64,000 nt of DNA from an uncultured bacterium (GCA_938036155.1 CALHPA010000001.1:186001-250000); one strand, 5' to 3'; positions 17,950 through 27,319 are shown, counted from the first letter of the stretch. A program made the numbers and translations. The notes: a model not told the origin generated them from the sequence alone.

Positions 17950-18563
17950 TATGCTTTACCTCCAATGCTGATAAGACCTTTCTTCGGTCCTGGCACAGCA
18001 CCTTTTAGCCCAATTAAGTTATTTTCTGCATCGATGTAAGCAACTGTTAGATTTTTAACAGTAACTTTGTCGTGGCCCATTCGTCCAGGCATTCTTTTAC
18101 CTTTGAAGACTTTTTGTGGATACATTGAGCCGATAGACCCAACACGACGCACGTTTCCGTTTCCACCGTGCGAACTCTTGCTTGTGTTAAAGTTGTGTCG
18201 CTTAACTGTTCCAGCAAAACCTTTACCTTTGCTTGTTCCAGTTACATCAACAATGTCGCCAAGCTCGAAAGCTTCAACATTAATTTTAGCGCCAACTTTT
18301 ATATCCGCAGGAATTTCGTCAACGCGGAACTCACGAAGATGCTTCGGAGTTACCTCTGCTGGTTTTACATGTCCAGCCACGGCCTTGCTCAGGTTCTTAC
18401 CCTCACCAAATGCCACTTGAACTGCGTTGTAGCCGTCTGTTTCAACGGTTTTAACCTGAGTCACAGTCACAGGGCCGGCTTGAACAAGCGTAATTGGTGT
18501 AACAACGCCGTCTTCGCCGATGATTTGGGTCATACCAATTTTGGTACCGAGAAGTGTTTTCAT
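17949..18563 (-). CDS. rplC: 50S ribosomal protein uL3
   Basis: uL3 (204 aa), one of the first assembly proteins, with KTLLGTKIGMTQI at the start and the central-loop motif GGNGNVRRVGSIGSMY. It is the first gene of this block: rpsJ, which precedes rplC in the canonical S10 operon, is instead at 42718-43032. Two promoter-like sequences lie upstream. Confidence 0.98.
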   Translation of the reverse strand: MKTLLGTKIGMTQIIGEDGVVTPITLVQAGPVTVTQVKTVETDGYNAVQVAFGEGKNLSKAVAGHVKPAEVTPKHLREFRVDEIPADIKVGAKINVEAFELGDIVDVTGTSKGKGFAGTVKRHNFNTSKSSHGGNGNVRRVGSIGSMYPQKVFKGKRMPGRMGHDKVTVKNLTVAYIDAENNLIGLKGAVPGPKKGLISIGGKA

Positions 18564-18614
18564 TTCACTTATGCTCCCATTAATTTAATATTAGTAAACT
18601 TTCCACGATTAAAG

Positions 18615-18735
18615 CTTGGCATTCGCGCGGTTTCGAAATCGGGTTTTCCCTGTTACGACCCTCGCATAGCCAAGTTTTATATCTACGTAAATAAAGTTCA
18701 CCAATTATTTTAGCACAAATATCTTTAAAAATCAA
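18615..18735 (-). promoter_or_regulatory. Promoters and structured leader of the rplC operon
   Basis: Upstream promoter TTGATT (18730-18735), 17 nt, TAAAAT (18707-18712). A second possible -10, TATAAA, is at 18676-18681. From the first start site the leader is about 137 nt and can form a 6-bp closing stem (18615-18620/18669-18674) around an inner GGG-AAAA-CCC hairpin (18641-18650). This could be a ribosomal-protein autoregulatory leader; that role is inferred only. Confidence 0.5.
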
Positions 18736-18752
18736 GAGTTTTGATCAAAAAA

Positions 18753-19808
18753 CTATCTCGAAAATCGCATTGAAACTGAAAAAGTAGTTTTGAATTTTTT
18801 AGTTTTCGGAATTCTCTCATTTTTGGCCGAGATTAGGCTATGCGTTTCTTCTGCCAGTTTTTTTGCAATCGCAAGCCCTAATCCATAGCCTTCCGTATGA
18901 TTATTACAACTTCGAACTTTATCGCATCTATAAAATCGATCAAAAAACTTGTTTAATTCATCTTGCGGAATCTCGTTCGAAAAATTCGAAATCTCTAAAA
19001 CGGCTTGTCGATTTTGCCTAAAAATTTTCACTTCAATCGGCTCTTTCGAAATATTATATTTCAACGCATTGTCAATCAGAATCATAGCAATTTCATCAAT
19101 TGCTGTTTCATTATTCTGAACAATAAACTCCTTGCCATCTTCGAACTTAATTTTCTTTTTCGCATCTGGAAATTTTAAAATTCTAGCCTTAATAATTTCG
19201 TTCAAATTCACAGCTGAAAGCGGAATTTCTTCATTAATTTTCGAAAGGCTAAGTAGCATTTTTACCATTGCGGTTAAACTTTTTGCTTCTTCTAAATTGC
19301 TCTCTAGAACTTCGCGGAGCTCATCATTTGAAGCTGTTTTATCTTTTAGGATCATCTCAGTTTCAAGCTGGATTGCTGCAAGTGGTGTTCGAATTTCGTG
19401 GCTCGCATTTGAAACAAATTCAGACTGTAACTTGTGAGCTTTTTCAAGAGGTTCTAAAGCGCGGCGAGCCAGCCAAAAACTACCAATACCACCGGCTAAT
19501 AAAATTAAAAAATCCAAAATCAGAATTGATTCAGTAATCTGCTCACTAGCTCGCTTATTCCTTGCTGCGATAATTTTCTCGCGAAGCTCATCTGTTCCAT
19601 AACTGTTTTTATCTTTCGAAAAGCTTGTTTCAATAAGCGGTGTAGAGATTTCCATAGTATTCGTGTTGATTGAATAAAAAATTACAATATTAAAAATTCC
19701 AACAATCGTTAGTAAAATTAAAAAATATAGCATCGAAAGGCTAAAATGAGTACTTTTAAAAATATCTCCACCGAATTTAAATAGTCTTTGCTCTTTATTG
19801 TTCATCAA
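18753..19808 (-). CDS. Sensor histidine kinase
   Basis: Membrane histidine kinase (351 aa). Two membrane helices (about 22-48 and 93-113) flank a short extracytoplasmic loop of roughly 45 residues. A dimerisation/phosphoacceptor domain carries SHEIRTPL with His137, and a HATPase domain has the N-box IDNALKYN, an F-box FFDRFYR and the G2 box GYGLGLAIAKKLA. The usual G1 DxGxG is poorly kept (ISNFSNEIP), so ATP binding may be atypical. Its start overlaps the response regulator by 14 nt. The signal sensed is unknown; the small loop suggests an intramembrane or envelope cue. Confidence 0.93.
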   Translation of the reverse strand: MMNNKEQRLFKFGGDIFKSTHFSLSMLYFLILLTIVGIFNIVIFYSINTNTMEISTPLIETSFSKDKNSYGTDELREKIIAARNKRASEQITESILILDFLILLAGGIGSFWLARRALEPLEKAHKLQSEFVSNASHEIRTPLAAIQLETEMILKDKTASNDELREVLESNLEEAKSLTAMVKMLLSLSKINEEIPLSAVNLNEIIKARILKFPDAKKKIKFEDGKEFIVQNNETAIDEIAMILIDNALKYNISKEPIEVKIFRQNRQAVLEISNFSNEIPQDELNKFFDRFYRCDKVRSCNNHTEGYGLGLAIAKKLAEETHSLISAKNERIPKTKKFKTTFSVSMRFSR

Positions 19809-20469
19809 TTTTATATCCTATTCCTCGCACGGTTTTAATTAGCTTTTTCTCAAAAGGCTTATCAACTTTTTCACGCAAATAACTGATATAAACTTCAATA
19901 TTATTTGGCAAAATATCTGAATCATAATTCCATACATGATCGATAATCTGTTCTTTTGATACTGGGCGGCCAGCATTTCGCACTAGATATTCAAGCAGCG
20001 AAAATTCTTTATTTGTAAGTTCAATTTTTTGATTATTTCGAAAAACTTCGTGCGTGTTTAAATCTAACGACAAGTCTGCGATTTTTAAAATAGTTTCAGC
20101 TTGAGTTTGTGGCCTTCGAAGTAAAGCTCGAACACGTGCTAAAAGCTCATCTAAAGCGAAAGGTTTTGTTAAATAGTCATCTGCGCCACTATCTAATCCC
20201 TCAGTTTTATCTTGAATTTCGCCCAATGCCGTTAAAAGTAAAATTGGCACTTTTTTACCTTCTTCGCGGAGTTTTTTAGTTAAGCTTAAACCGTCATAAT
20301 CACCTGGAATCATTCGATCAAGAATCAATAAATCATAATCAATCACTCCCGCCATCGCGTAAGCATCTGTCCCATCGTGTGAAATATCTACGGCATATTT
20401 TTCGTTTTTCAAAGCTCGCCCGAGCGCCCGCGCAATTTTTCGTTCATCTTCAACAATCAAAATTCTCAT
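19795..20469 (-). CDS. Response regulator, OmpR/PhoB family
   Basis: 224-aa two-domain regulator. The receiver domain has the acidic pair ED at 8-9, phospho-acceptor Asp51 (LLILDRMIP), Thr80 (LLLTALGE) and Lys102 (YLTKPF). The winged-helix DNA-binding domain ends GIGYKI. It is paired with the histidine kinase downstream by a 14-nt overlap. The NatAB-like ABC genes on the same strand (21013-23170) are plausible targets by proximity only. Confidence 0.95.
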   Translation of the reverse strand: MRILIVEDERKIARALGRALKNEKYAVDISHDGTDAYAMAGVIDYDLLILDRMIPGDYDGLSLTKKLREEGKKVPILLLTALGEIQDKTEGLDSGADDYLTKPFALDELLARVRALLRRPQTQAETILKIADLSLDLNTHEVFRNNQKIELTNKEFSLLEYLVRNAGRPVSKEQIIDHVWNYDSDILPNNIEVYISYLREKVDKPFEKKLIKTVRGIGYKIDEQ

Positions 20470-20532
20470 ATATAATTATTTTATCACGCTTTACTTAAAA
20501 AATCCTGAAAATTTATTTTTTCGAAAAAGAAA

Positions 20533-20549
20533 AGCCTCAAAATGAGGCT
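20533..20549 (-). terminator. Terminator
   Basis: 7-bp stem 20533-20539/20543-20549 followed on the minus strand by CTTTTCTTTTTC; it ends the gene at 20565-20897. Confidence 0.8.
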
Positions 20550-20564
20550 AAGCAAGATAACAAG

Positions 20565-20897
20565 TTATCTCATAAGAAATTTGCGACGAGATTTTTTCTG
20601 ATTTGATTTTATAAATTTCTTAAGCTTAAGCTCAAAAAATCCAACACAATATCCGAAAGGACTTGATGGGTCAACTTCAGAAAAGATATTACATTCATCC
20701 AAAAAGATAGTCCCAATTCTTTTACAATTGTTAGCTTCGTGATGAAAAGTTATACATCCGTCTAGAAAACTATAGTCCATAGAATATTCATAACCGTTAA
20801 GAGATGTTGACAATATTCTGTTTTGAACATCACAAACTTCATCATCAAAAGATTCTTCAAAAATTGTAATCAAAACATCATTGCTAATTCTAAGCAT
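20565..20897 (-). CDS. Hypothetical protein, 110 aa
   Basis: Unrecognised protein with acidic N-terminal two thirds and a strongly basic C-terminus (KSNQKKSRRKFLMR). It has four cysteines and several Phe/Tyr. ATG 20897 is preceded by GGAGG 9 nt away; an upstream in-frame TTG is less likely. It has its own terminator, so it is a single-gene unit between the two-component system and the ABC genes. Confidence 0.6.
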   Translation of the reverse strand: MLRISNDVLITIFEESFDDEVCDVQNRILSTSLNGYEYSMDYSFLDGCITFHHEANNCKRIGTIFLDECNIFSEVDPSSPFGYCVGFFELKLKKFIKSNQKKSRRKFLMR

Positions 20898-20966
20898 AAG
20901 GTGCAACCTCCAAAAATTTTTGATTTTGAAAATCTTTTAAATTATACAACTTTTTATAATAAAAGT

Positions 20967-20995
20967 CAAGAGCCGTTCTTTCCGAACAGCTCTTG
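20967..20995 (-). terminator. Terminator of the NatAB-like operon
   Basis: 7-bp outer stem 20967-20973/20989-20995 with an inner 4-bp stem (20975-20978/20984-20987), followed by a T-rich stretch on the minus strand. Confidence 0.75.
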
Positions 20996-21012
20996 TTAAT
21001 TTTTAAGCCAAT

Positions 21013-22254
21013 TTAAGCAATTTTCTTTTTCGAAAAAATACTTTTGAGATTTACTTTTGAACCATAAGAAATTGTTCCAAAGTGGAAGATTCGCACTGCA
21101 AGCCACACGGCAAAAATCGCAAAAATGACAAGAAGCGAAATTCCAATAAGGGCTTCTACTAAACTCAAAGTTCCTAACGTATTTCGAAGAAGCAAAGAAA
21201 TTGGTGAAGTTAGCGGGAAATAGCTCAAGAAGACAGTTAAAGCGCTTGGCTCGCTCGAAAGGAATGAAGGAAGTACGAAAAGCGGCATCATCAGTGGCAT
21301 AATAATTGCTGCAAAATAATTTGAAGCCTCTTGTGCAGTTGGCATCGCTGAGCCCAGTGCAACAATAAATCCTGTTGTCATCATAAATCCAGCAATTAAA
21401 ATTACAGCAGAAATTGCAATTGTACCAAAATCCCATTTAATGGCTGAGATAATTGGCATCAAATCTGGTAAGTTTAAATCTTTTGCGAGTGTTCCAATAC
21501 TTGAAATCACCACAAGCCCAATGACGATTGGTAGAATTATTGTTAAAATCTGAACAAGCCCTAAAACCATAATTGAAATAATTTTTCCCAAAATTAAAGT
21601 TTTAGCTGAAATGCTGGTTAAAATCATCTCCGTAACGCGGTTTTCTTTTTCTTCAGTTGTGCTTGTAAGCATTCGGTTTGAAAGAAAAACTGTAATAAAA
21701 TAGAATATTGCCAAGAAGATTCCCGGCACAATCATTTCTGGGAATTGATTATATTTTTCACCATTTTTAAAAAATGTTTGCTCAGTTTTATAAGTTTCAT
21801 TAATCAACGCTAACTGATTTTTATTCGTAGCTTGCACGCCAGAATTCTTTAAAATAGTTTTTAAAACCGCTGAATATTTACCATTTTCATTAATATTAGT
21901 ATTTTTTCCATAAATTTCAACCTTTTCACCAGTTAAATCTTTTGGTATAAAATAAAATGCACTAAGTTTTCCATTTTTTACATCTTCGATAGCCTTTTGT
22001 TTATCGTTCGAAAAACTGCCTTTTAATTGTAAAACAAGCTCCTTGGAGACTAAGCCACTTTCATCTTGAACCTGGAAAGAAAAACTCTCTTTTGCTAATT
22101 TTTCTTGATTCTCCTTTGCCTGTGAGCCTGAAATTATACCAAACATAAACATTACACCATAAATTACAGGAATTGCAAAAATTGCAATCCAAAAAGTTGG
22201 CTTTTTTAATGCGCGGAAAATTTCGAATCTTAAAACTGTTCCTAGATTATACAT
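21013..22254 (-). CDS. ABC-2 type permease (NatB/YhaP-like)
   Basis: 413-aa permease with one N-terminal membrane helix (about 21-43), a large extracytoplasmic domain (about 45-170) and five C-terminal helices, the ABC-2 layout of sodium or lipid/antibiotic efflux permeases. The ENRVTEMILTS element between helices 2 and 3 is the usual coupling region. It overlaps the ATPase gene by 8 nt, so the two form one transporter. Substrate unknown. Confidence 0.88.
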   Translation of the reverse strand: MYNLGTVLRFEIFRALKKPTFWIAIFAIPVIYGVMFMFGIISGSQAKENQEKLAKESFSFQVQDESGLVSKELVLQLKGSFSNDKQKAIEDVKNGKLSAFYFIPKDLTGEKVEIYGKNTNINENGKYSAVLKTILKNSGVQATNKNQLALINETYKTEQTFFKNGEKYNQFPEMIVPGIFLAIFYFITVFLSNRMLTSTTEEKENRVTEMILTSISAKTLILGKIISIMVLGLVQILTIILPIVIGLVVISSIGTLAKDLNLPDLMPIISAIKWDFGTIAISAVILIAGFMMTTGFIVALGSAMPTAQEASNYFAAIIMPLMMPLFVLPSFLSSEPSALTVFLSYFPLTSPISLLLRNTLGTLSLVEALIGISLLVIFAIFAVWLAVRIFHFGTISYGSKVNLKSIFSKKKIA

Positions 22255-23170
22255 TTTTTACCTCTTTTTCTGTCTCATTTTCTTCACCATAAATATTCAA
22301 AAAAATCTCATTTAAAGTTGATTTTTGAACCTTGAAGTTTATAATTTGCAGATTTTTCGAAACTAATTCTTTCAGAATTTCTTGTGAATCAGCCTTTAAT
22401 GAAAGCTCGGCATAGTTTGCCTCTTTTTTTATAATCTCAAATTTATCACTCTTTGGCAACTCACCTACAAATTCAAGAATAATTCGCTGTTCGCCAAATT
22501 TATTTCGAATTTCATCAACTGTTCCATAAGCTTTCATTTTGCCATTTTTTAAAAGTAATGCACGGTTACAAATTTTCTCAACTTCTTCCATTTGGTGAGT
22601 TACCATCATAATTGTGGCGCCACGAGCATTTTCTTCCTCGATAATATCCATTAGAAGCTGGCGGTTGACAGGGTCAAAACCTTTTGTTGGCTCATCCAAA
22701 ATAAGCAGTTCAGGTTTACCCATAATAGTAATTCCCAATTGGATTTTTTGCTGTTGGCCACCTGAAAGCTTATCAATATTTAAGTTCGCCTTATCTTCCA
22801 AGCCAACACGCTTCAAATATTTTTTCGAGAACTCTTGAGCTTCTTTCTTAGAAAGGCCTTTAAGTCGCCCAAAATATTGCATCACATCAATAACTTTTTC
22901 TTTTTTATAAAGACCGCGTTCCTCTGGTAAATATCCAATTGCACCAATTCTTTCAGGAGAAAATTCTTCACCATTAATTAAAAGTTCGCCCGAATCTGCC
23001 TGATAAATTCCTAGCAAAGCTCGAATTGTTGTTGTTTTTCCGCTTCCGTTTGATCCTAAAAAACCAAAAATTTCGCCCTTTTTAACATTAAAACTTAGTC
23101 CGCGAATAATTTCTTTATCACCAAACGACAGCTTAAAGTTCTTTATTGAAATTATATCTTTATCTGTCAT
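22247..23170 (-). CDS. ABC transporter ATPase (NatA/YhaQ-like)
   Basis: 307-aa ATPase. Walker A GSNGSGKTT, signature LSGGQQQKIQLG, Walker B LLILDEPTKGFD and H-loop VTHQM are all intact. The last 80 residues match the DUF4162-type C-terminal domain of NatA-like proteins. A TAAACT -10 lies 6 nt before the ATG, so the mRNA is probably leaderless. It pairs with the permease that overlaps its end. Confidence 0.92.
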   Translation of the reverse strand: MTDKDIISIKNFKLSFGDKEIIRGLSFNVKKGEIFGFLGSNGSGKTTTIRALLGIYQADSGELLINGEEFSPERIGAIGYLPEERGLYKKEKVIDVMQYFGRLKGLSKKEAQEFSKKYLKRVGLEDKANLNIDKLSGGQQQKIQLGITIMGKPELLILDEPTKGFDPVNRQLLMDIIEEENARGATIMMVTHQMEEVEKICNRALLLKNGKMKAYGTVDEIRNKFGEQRIILEFVGELPKSDKFEIIKKEANYAELSLKADSQEILKELVSKNLQIINFKVQKSTLNEIFLNIYGEENETEKEVKNV

Positions 23171-23235
23171 ATATATAGTTTAGCACAAAAATCAAAAAAA
23201 AAAAAAAACAGTTTTAAATATTTTTATCTAAAACT

Positions 23236-23260
23236 AAAACAGCTCGTTTTGAGCTGTTTT
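23236..23260 (-). terminator. Terminator of the rplF-rplO operon
   Basis: 10-bp stem 23236-23245/23251-23260 with GTTTT loop and flanking A/T tracts, 17 nt after the rplO stop. A run of about 14 A lies just beyond, near 23196-23209. Confidence 0.88.
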
Positions 23261-23277
23261 AAATACTTCAAGAAGAA

Positions 23278-23742
23278 TTATTTTTCTTCTTTTGCGGATT
23301 TTTTCAAAGGTGTTGCAACTTTTTCGAATTTTCCGCCAGCTTTTTCAATCGCTTCAATGGCAGATTTCGAAGCAGCTTGAACTTTTAGAGTAACTTTTTC
23401 GTTCAATTCACCTCGTGAGATAACTTTAACTTTGTGAAAAGGTGTTGAAATATAACCTTCTTCGAAAAGTCGGAAGTTATCAACTTCACCAACCAAATCG
23501 TTCAAGTGGTCAAGATACACAACTTGAGCTGGTTTTCGCAAAGATTTGAATCCGCGAGCTTTTGGTGTTGCTTGAACAAGTGGATTTTGACCACCTTGGA
23601 AAGTTGCACGAAGTTTCTTTCCTGTTCGAGCTCCTTGACCTTTAGTACCACGACCAGCAGTCTTACCACGACCAGCTGAGATACCACGACCAACACGAAT
23701 TTTATCTTTATTTGCAGAAACTTGGAGTTCATTGTATTTCAT
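23278..23742 (-). CDS. rplO: 50S ribosomal protein uL15
   Basis: uL15 (154 aa) with the long Gly/Arg/Lys N-terminal extension (GRGISAGRGKTAGRGTKGQG) that threads into 23S rRNA, then the globular domain. It abuts rpsE directly: rpmD (uL30), normally between them, is absent, as reported for CPR bacteria. secY, which normally follows, is at 57792-59198. Confidence 0.97.
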   Translation of the reverse strand: MKYNELQVSANKDKIRVGRGISAGRGKTAGRGTKGQGARTGKKLRATFQGGQNPLVQATPKARGFKSLRKPAQVVYLDHLNDLVGEVDNFRLFEEGYISTPFHKVKVISRGELNEKVTLKVQAASKSAIEAIEKAGGKFEKVATPLKKSAKEEK

Positions 23743-24326
23743 TACTTAGTCTCCTTTTTAGTTTTTGGTGCGTTTAACCATTGTTCTTTAGGAACGAGGC
23801 TATTTAAAGCATCTATAGTTGCGTAAGCAATATTAACTTTATTTGTTGAGCCAAGCGATTTCGAAAGCATGTTTCGAATGCCTGTTACACCAATAATTTG
23901 CCGAACAACACCACCAGCGATAATACCAGTACCAGGAGCTGCAGGCTTCAAAAGAACATGAGCACCAGTTACTTTTTTCTCAGCTTCATGAGGAATTGTG
24001 TCACCTTCAAGGGCGATTTCAATCATATTTTTCTTCGCAACATTTGTCGCTTTAGCGATGGCTGCAGTGACATCTTGACCTTTAGCTACACCAACACCAA
24101 CTTTGTTTTTGCGGTCACCCACAACAACAAGAGCTTTAAAGCGGAAGCGTCGTCCACCTTTAACAACACGAGAAACGCGATCGATATTAATTACCAATTC
24201 TTCAAATTGCTTTTCTTCGCGTTCTTGACGTCGGTTATTATTTCGGCGGTCATTTTTTCGACCATTTCGACCATTGTTTCGATCGTTATTTCGGCGTGGA
24301 GCCTGAGTTTTTTGAGCTTCAGCCAT
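23742..24326 (-). CDS. rpsE: 30S ribosomal protein uS5
   Basis: uS5 (194 aa). The dsRNA-binding half has VVKGGRRFRFKALVVVGD, and the C-terminal half has APGTGIIAGGVVRQIIGVTG. I start it at ATG 24326, right after the rplR stop; the open frame runs 27 codons further into rplR. The first 45 residues are an Asn/Arg-rich low-complexity extension (RRNNDRNNGRNGRKNDR) beyond the usual N-terminus. Confidence 0.96.
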   Translation of the reverse strand: MAEAQKTQAPRRNNDRNNGRNGRKNDRRNNNRRQEREEKQFEELVINIDRVSRVVKGGRRFRFKALVVVGDRKNKVGVGVAKGQDVTAAIAKATNVAKKNMIEIALEGDTIPHEAEKKVTGAHVLLKPAAPGTGIIAGGVVRQIIGVTGIRNMLSKSLGSTNKVNIAYATIDALNSLVPKEQWLNAPKTKKETK

Positions 24327-24327
24327 A

Positions 24328-24684
24328 TTAGAACTCCAATCCTTCCTTACGAGCAGCATCTGCCAATGCGTGCAAACGACCTGCATATTGGCGACCATTT
24401 CGGTCAAATACTACTGTATTAATTTTAGCTTTTTTAGCTTTTTTAGCGATTTCTGTACCAATTTTAGCAGCAAGTTCAGTTTTTGTTCCCTTAGCTTTTG
24501 AGCCAACAGTTGTTGCTGAAACAAGAGTTTTTTGTGCAACATCGTCAATAATTTGAGCTGAAACATGTAAATTGCTGATAGTTACAGTTAAGCGTGGGCG
24601 TTCAGCAGTTCCAGAAATTTTTGCTCGAACACGACCTTTTCGCAAAGCTAAGTTTTGTTTTTTAAGTGCTAATGCTTTAGACAT
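24328..24684 (-). CDS. rplR: 50S ribosomal protein uL18
   Basis: uL18 (118 aa), a 5S rRNA-binding protein. RPRLTVTISNLHVSAQIID and the C-terminal FDRNGRQYAGRLHALADAAR are diagnostic. Shares one base with the end of rplF and is followed by rpsE after 1 nt. Confidence 0.97.
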   Translation of the reverse strand: MSKALALKKQNLALRKGRVRAKISGTAERPRLTVTISNLHVSAQIIDDVAQKTLVSATTVGSKAKGTKTELAAKIGTEIAKKAKKAKINTVVFDRNGRQYAGRLHALADAARKEGLEF

Positions 24685-25220
24685 TATTTACCTGCCTTTC
24701 CTGCTTTTCGCAAGATAACTTCATCAACATATTTAATACCCTTGCCCTTATAAGGTTCAGGTTTCTTCAATGCGCGGATTTCTGCCGCAGCTTGACCAAC
24801 GGCTTGCTTATCGATTCCCGTGACTGTAATAACCATTTTATCATTAGAAAGAGTGATTCCTTCTTTTGCTTTATAGATTACAGGGTGCGAGAAACCAAGT
24901 TGCATTTCAAGCTCTTGTGGATTATTAGTTTGAACACGGAAACCAACTCCGTTAACTTCTAATTTCTTTTCGAAGCCTTTTGTTACGCCAACTACGGCAT
25001 TATTCAAAAGGGCTCGTTGCAAGCCGTGTTGTGCTCGCGCTACCCGTTCGTCATTTTTTCGAACAACCTTCAAAATTGTGCCGTCAAGTTCGACAGTTAC
25101 ATCTGACAAATGAGGCACAGTTAGTTCGCCTTTAGCGCCTTTAACTGAAATCTCGTTCTCGTCAATCGTGATTGTCACACCAGCCGGAACCTCAATAGGT
25201 AGTTTTCCGATTCGACTCAT
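24684..25220 (-). CDS. rplF: 50S ribosomal protein uL6
   Basis: uL6 (178 aa) with two repeated alpha/beta domains and the C-terminal KKPEPYKGKGIKY motif that contacts the sarcin-ricin loop. I start at ATG 25220 (MSRIGKLPI, GAAAGGAAAAG upstream), 27 codons inside the longest open frame. It heads a second ribosomal block with its own promoter, detached from rpsH. Confidence 0.97.
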   Translation of the reverse strand: MSRIGKLPIEVPAGVTITIDENEISVKGAKGELTVPHLSDVTVELDGTILKVVRKNDERVARAQHGLQRALLNNAVVGVTKGFEKKLEVNGVGFRVQTNNPQELEMQLGFSHPVIYKAKEGITLSNDKMVITVTGIDKQAVGQAAAEIRALKKPEPYKGKGIKYVDEVILRKAGKAGK

Positions 25221-25331
25221 TGAACTTTTCCTTTCATTTAAAGAGTGTTTGTTTGCTTCGTGCTGGTCATTTCTTTCGAAATGAGGCGCAAAATCTCCCA
25301 AATTTCACTCGCATTTAATATTAACCTTGTA

Positions 25332-25360
25332 ATTTTATCATAATTATTCTTATTTTTCAA
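25332..25360 (-). promoter_or_regulatory. Promoter of the rplF operon
   Basis: TTGAAA (25355-25360), 17 nt, TAAAAT (25332-25337) on the minus strand, giving a leader of about 105 nt before rplF. Confidence 0.7.
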
Positions 25361-25443
25361 GCTTTTTCAGCCTTTTTGTTTAAAATATATTTCAAAATAA
25401 GTTTTTCATAAAATTTATATTGGTTTAAATAATAAAATAATAG

Positions 25444-27201
25444 TTACATTTTAAGCTTTAATATTCGTATAAAAGTTTTAAAAATTGATTCTTTCGAACG
25501 GTCTTCTTTCTCAATTTCGCTAATCATTTCAAGCTCATCAGAAATTATTCCATCAATCGGCTCCTGTAGATATTTTGAAATTTCACTTCTTGTATTTAAT
25601 GTCCAAACAAAAATTTTTCGGTGTTTTTTATGGGCTTTTAAAGCTAAATGTCGCCGATACGAGAAATCTTCAATTACATAAAAATCAATTTTAGAATCAT
25701 CAAAATCCCCAAATTGCAAAGGAATCACAAAACCAGTTTCAATTTCTGGTGCGATTTTTTCAATTTTTTGCATTAAATTCAAATCAAGCGACATCGTTTT
25801 AAATTTTCGCTCCACGCCAAGTTTTCGAAATTCATTTACAAATATTTCAGCAAAATTTTCTGGCTCATCACCGCTCGGCTTTAGTTCGACTAAAAGCTTA
25901 ATTTTCAATTTCTCTGCTTTTTTTACATATTCCTCAAAAGTTGGAATTTTACTCTCAAAACCATTTTCAGAAATAGTTAATTTTCTAATTTCACTCAAAT
26001 CCAAATCTCGAACACGCACGTCTCGGCCTGCTAATCGACGCAAATTATAGTCATGAACAACCACAAAATGATTATCTCGCGTTAGTTGGATATCCATCTC
26101 GGCATAATCTGCACCTTTTCTCTTGGCCGATTCAAGCGCTTCGAGAGAATTTTCAACCCCGCCGTGAACATCACCACGGTGCGCAATTTTGAGAATTTTC
26201 ATATCAATTTTGCTATAATAAATCTGAACTCCGTTAATAGCCATCGAGCCAACCAAAAATAGAATCATTAAAAGCACAAGAATATTCGAACGCTTTCTTT
26301 TTTCATTTTTGCTTTCAATAGTTTTCAATTTTTGAGGTTCAATATTTTCTAGTAAAACAATTACGATTGAAATTTTCGTAAAAACTGAAAAAGCAAAAAA
26401 TACCGCATCAAACATTGTTTGAAGAATTGTTTTCGAAAGTAAAAATCCTAAAAAAGGTTTAAAAATCCCCAAAATTCCAGCAATAATAAGTACAATCAAT
26501 AATCCTGAGAGCATAAAAATAATTTCGAAAATACCAATTGGAATTAAAATTTGAGGCATCTTCTTTTTAGTCATCTTCCAGCTTTCTTTAATACTTTTCG
26601 AAAGTGATTCATCTTTTAAAATTGTGCGTGGCAAAGTAAAAATTAAGCGATAATTTACATAAAAAACTGCGAAAATTAAAATAAAATACAGTAAAGTTCC
26701 TGTTAGCGTTTTAGAAATTTCACCCGTAATAAATGCAGGAATTCGAAGTCGTTCTGTGATTGCGGTCGAAAGCCCAAGATTTTCGAGAGGTACCATCGAA
26801 ATAAAATAAATTATAAAAAAGAAAATTTGAAAACCTATTAATCCTTTTAATTTCATTAAAGATTTTATTAAAGTAGTTTTTATTGAAAAAGCTAACCCCT
26901 CTCTTCTGGAATTAATAAAATTGATTAAAATAAAAAATTCCACAAAGGTTAAAAATGCAACTAGCAAAATATAAATTGCACATAAAAATAAGCTTAATGG
27001 ATTCGAAAAAATCAAATAAAAGTTATCTTTAGTTATATTTTCTTGATTCGAAAACAATAAAATAAGTTTAAAAACCCAAAAAAGCAAATTCACCCCAATC
27101 ACAGACATTACAAAATGCAAAACTGAAGCACTAATTAAAAGACCATATTTATTTTTATAGAAAAAATCCCAAGATTGTTTGAAGTTTTTTAGTAATCTCA
27201 T
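25444..27201 (-). CDS. Membrane-bound glycerophosphodiester phosphodiesterase
   Basis: 585-aa two-part protein. The N-terminal 320 residues hold about six to seven hydrophobic helices resembling the GPDPase membrane domain. The C-terminal part is a GDPD TIM barrel with AHRGDVHGGVENS near 337, AEMDIQLT, VVHDYNLRR and LVELKPSG. The His-Arg-Gly, Glu, Asp and His catalytic residues are all seen. It would hydrolyse glycerophosphodiesters or related membrane or teichoic-type polymers, with the active domain beside the membrane. It stands alone on the minus strand. Confidence 0.9.
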   Translation of the reverse strand: MRLLKNFKQSWDFFYKNKYGLLISASVLHFVMSVIGVNLLFWVFKLILLFSNQENITKDNFYLIFSNPLSLFLCAIYILLVAFLTFVEFFILINFINSRREGLAFSIKTTLIKSLMKLKGLIGFQIFFFIIYFISMVPLENLGLSTAITERLRIPAFITGEISKTLTGTLLYFILIFAVFYVNYRLIFTLPRTILKDESLSKSIKESWKMTKKKMPQILIPIGIFEIIFMLSGLLIVLIIAGILGIFKPFLGFLLSKTILQTMFDAVFFAFSVFTKISIVIVLLENIEPQKLKTIESKNEKRKRSNILVLLMILFLVGSMAINGVQIYYSKIDMKILKIAHRGDVHGGVENSLEALESAKRKGADYAEMDIQLTRDNHFVVVHDYNLRRLAGRDVRVRDLDLSEIRKLTISENGFESKIPTFEEYVKKAEKLKIKLLVELKPSGDEPENFAEIFVNEFRKLGVERKFKTMSLDLNLMQKIEKIAPEIETGFVIPLQFGDFDDSKIDFYVIEDFSYRRHLALKAHKKHRKIFVWTLNTRSEISKYLQEPIDGIISDELEMISEIEKEDRSKESIFKTFIRILKLKM

Positions 27202-27253
27202 AATATTTATTTTTAAATTTTACCATATTTTATGACAAAAATAAAGCTTATTC

Positions 27254-27282
27254 TTGCCTCTCGCTTCTAAAAATGTTACAAT
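27254..27282 (+). promoter_or_regulatory. Promoter
   Basis: TTGCCT (27254-27259), 17 nt, TACAAT (27277-27282), about 38 nt before the start of the 233-aa gene. Confidence 0.65.
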
Positions 27283-27319
27283 ATTATTCTATTTAGTCCA
27301 TATTGGAGGTACATTTTAT

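Noticed and set aside
23196..23209. Poly-A run as a phase-variable tract
   Set aside because: It is intergenic, next to a terminator, and not in a position to change a reading frame or a promoter spacer that I can identify.
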